Source of the DNA: CBDCRK01 sp965220955
Lineage (GTDB): Bacteria; Desulfobacterota; Binatia; Bin18; CBDCRK01
Assembly (NCBI GenBank): GCA_965220955.1
Contig: CBDCRK010000010.1
Coordinates: 1-52,945 of the forward strand
Direction of reading: 5' to 3'
Length of the DNA: 52,945 nt
In this document: positions 51,676 through 52,945 of the stretch, piece after piece
Position numbering within the stretch: the stretch's first letter is position 1
How the letters are laid out: each line of letters starts with the position of its first letter
Notes under the pieces: model-generated
The model's database searches: none
The model's input: the letters and a program-made list of their open reading frames with translations, nothing else
What the model was told of the DNA's origin: nothing
Made by a program: the position numbers and the translations under genes

Positions 51676-52945
51676 TCATAGGACCGGTCCAGCGTCATCA
51701 CCCAGCATGGCTCGACGGATTACCGGTACCGGGGCCAAGCCGTAGGACAAGAAAGTATTGTGGAAAGCCTTAAGGCTATAAGCATCGCCCATCTTTGCCT
51801 TCCAGTCCTCATGAAGCTTCATGATCATTAGCTTGCCCAAGGTGTAGCTCAGGTACATGGGGTCAAAGGTGCCGCGTACAGCTTGTTGCCGTGCGTTTCC
51901 AGGATCCTGCAGGGCCCGGTCCTCGAAGAGTTGCTTCGATTCCTCCACCGTCATTCCTTTAGTATGAAGGCCAATAGCCGAGATGAAGCGTACATTGCGA
52001 AGCAAAGCGTTGCCCAGCTGTCCAATGTGGACTCTTGGGTCCTTGTTGCCCACACCGGCCTGCCACATCATCTCCTCGGTGTAGTGCGCCCAGCCCTCGA
52101 CCGTAGCATAGTTTCCGAAACTCTTGAGAAATACTGAGTCGAGTTGCTTGGCGTGGAGGAAGTGAAGGAAATGACCAGGCCATACCTCATGGATGGTCAC
52201 CGCCAAAAGGGCCGTTTTTCCTGGAATGTAGGCCTTTTGTTCTTCCTTAGACCACTGCGGGTCAGGGGGGCTAATATAATAAAAGCTGGGCAGGGATTTC
52301 TCTTCGAAGGGGCCCGCACTATCGAGGAAGGCAAAATTCCAGCGCATGAACGGTGGAGTGGCTCTTGCCTCGGCAAGATCATTACCGGGAATGGTGACAA
52401 TGTCATGGTCAAGGAGAAACTGCCGCATCTGTGTGGCTTGTCTCTGCGCCTCGTTAAGAATACCGTTGACAGAAGGTTTATCGGCTAGGACCATGGCTAC
52501 TACCTCGCGGGTGGGCTTGTCTGGATCCATGGCCTGGGTTGCCTTGCTGAGGGCCTTGAGGTTGCGCTCCAAATCTGCCTGAGCAATGGCCTCCAGAGTC
52601 TTCAGATCAACTTTAACCCCTTGGGTCTGTGCCAGCATCCTAAGAAATGTCTCTTCACCAAGAGCATAAGCATCTGTTGCCTGGGCCTGGCGTGTCTCAA
52701 GAAAGGCCTTATGCTTTTCCAGGGCCTTGGCCATCTTGCCTATAGCGGCTTCCAACTCCTTGGCTACTGGGTCCTCAAGTTCTGCCATTGCCGGTTTGAT
52801 ATCGTTCTGGACAAACTCAAGGTTTCCTTTCACTTGGAGCAAGGCGGTTTCTAGCCAGGGGCGAGGAATCTCTTTATCAAGGTTCGCTTGGGCATCACCC
52901 AGGAACCTGCCAATGCCCTCGGCAACGGCAATGATTGCCCGAGCA
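51676..52945 (-). CDS. DUF885 family protein, putative metallopeptidase (5'-truncated by window edge)
   Basis: The frame stays open to the window edge, giving about 422 visible residues (DUF885 proteins are about 550-600). The family motif is clear: TIHEVWPGHFLHFLH, a His-Glu-x-x-Pro-Gly-His metal site, then EGWAHYTEEMMWQ with a Glu. Other landmarks are the PGKTALLAV strand and YLSYTLGKLMIMKLHEDW. The catalytic role is inferred from the zinc-binding motif. No start or signal peptide is visible because the N-terminus lies beyond base 52945. It follows the decayed TumE locus. Confidence 0.88.
   Translation of the reverse strand, partial: ARAIIAVAEGIGRFLGDAQANLDKEIPRPWLETALLQVKGNLEFVQNDIKPAMAELEDPVAKELEAAIGKMAKALEKHKAFLETRQAQATDAYALGEETFLRMLAQTQGVKVDLKTLEAIAQADLERNLKALSKATQAMDPDKPTREVVAMVLADKPSVNGILNEAQRQATQMRQFLLDHDIVTIPGNDLAEARATPPFMRWNFAFLDSAGPFEEKSLPSFYYISPPDPQWSKEEQKAYIPGKTALLAVTIHEVWPGHFLHFLHAKQLDSVFLKSFGNYATVEGWAHYTEEMMWQAGVGNKDPRVHIGQLGNALLRNVRFISAIGLHTKGMTVEESKQLFEDRALQDPGNARQQAVRGTFDPMYLSYTLGKLMIMKLHEDWKAKMGDAYSLKAFHNTFLSYGLAPVPVIRRAMLGDDAGPVL

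Overview
The window is bacterial and gene-dense, with short intergenic gaps, Shine-Dalgarno-led starts and many 1-4 base start/stop overlaps. No rRNA or tRNA gene was recognised. Gene content suggests a Gram-negative heterotroph with a large CoA-dependent catabolic repertoire: CaiB/BaiF CoA-transferases, acyl-CoA dehydrogenases, crotonases, an NDP-forming acyl-CoA synthetase and HMG-CoA-lyase-type enzymes. Single-RRM RNA-binding proteins, SpmA/SpmB fusions, FGE-domain proteins and probable selenocysteine use recall deltaproteobacterial, Tectomicrobia-like or other uncultured lineages. That placement is inference only.

Layout. 1-5 kb: 5'-truncated MATE exporter, a toxin-antitoxin pair with a damaged toxin, a repeat-rich secreted FGE-domain protein, an endonuclease III homologue and a peroxiredoxin remnant. 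5-14 kb: fused CoA-transferase, SpmA-SpmB membrane protein, ABM monooxygenase, a dead and a live crotonase, a Uma2 nuclease, a DUF6285/phosphotransferase pair and a TetR regulator. 14-20 kb (minus): NDP-forming acyl-CoA synthetase and two D-aminoacylase-type amidohydrolases. 20-24 kb: NHL propeller, then an OsmC-like gene read through an in-frame UGA plus a four-domain rhodanese. 24-33.5 kb (minus): a molybdopterin oxidoreductase/DUF1326/MBL operon, an aminotransferase, a phytanoyl-CoA dioxygenase remnant, two acyl-CoA dehydrogenases (one frameshifted) and an LLM flavin enzyme. 33.8-40.8 kb: B12-type radical SAM protein, double cupin, transposase debris, UPF0175/DUF3368 toxin-antitoxin pair, decayed genes, two secreted NTF2-like proteins, and a kynureninase-like enzyme behind an internally deleted tryptophan dioxygenase. 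41-48.4 kb: CocE-type hydrolase, a peroxiredoxin fused to a cold-shock domain, an AhpD-like protein, two RRM genes, an amidase and an HMG-CoA-lyase-like protein. 48.4-52.9 kb: transposase debris, a two-gene ATPase/putative TOPRIM module, a MITE with target duplication, a decayed TumE-type pair and a DUF885 protein running off the edge.

The strongest unusual signals are: (1) the OsmC-like gene whose apparent stop is a UGA exactly where the family has its second cysteine, followed by a hairpin that fits the bacterial SECIS consensus and an in-frame tail ending 13 nt before the rhodanese start; (2) an ATPase plus separate TOPRIM-like protein, translationally coupled and bracketed by two copies of one transposase fragment, a plausible defence module; (3) the peroxiredoxin-cold-shock fusion next to an AhpD homologue; (4) a terminator-like hairpin in the leader of an RRM gene. 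Around a dozen gene remnants show that the region is undergoing decay and rearrangement.
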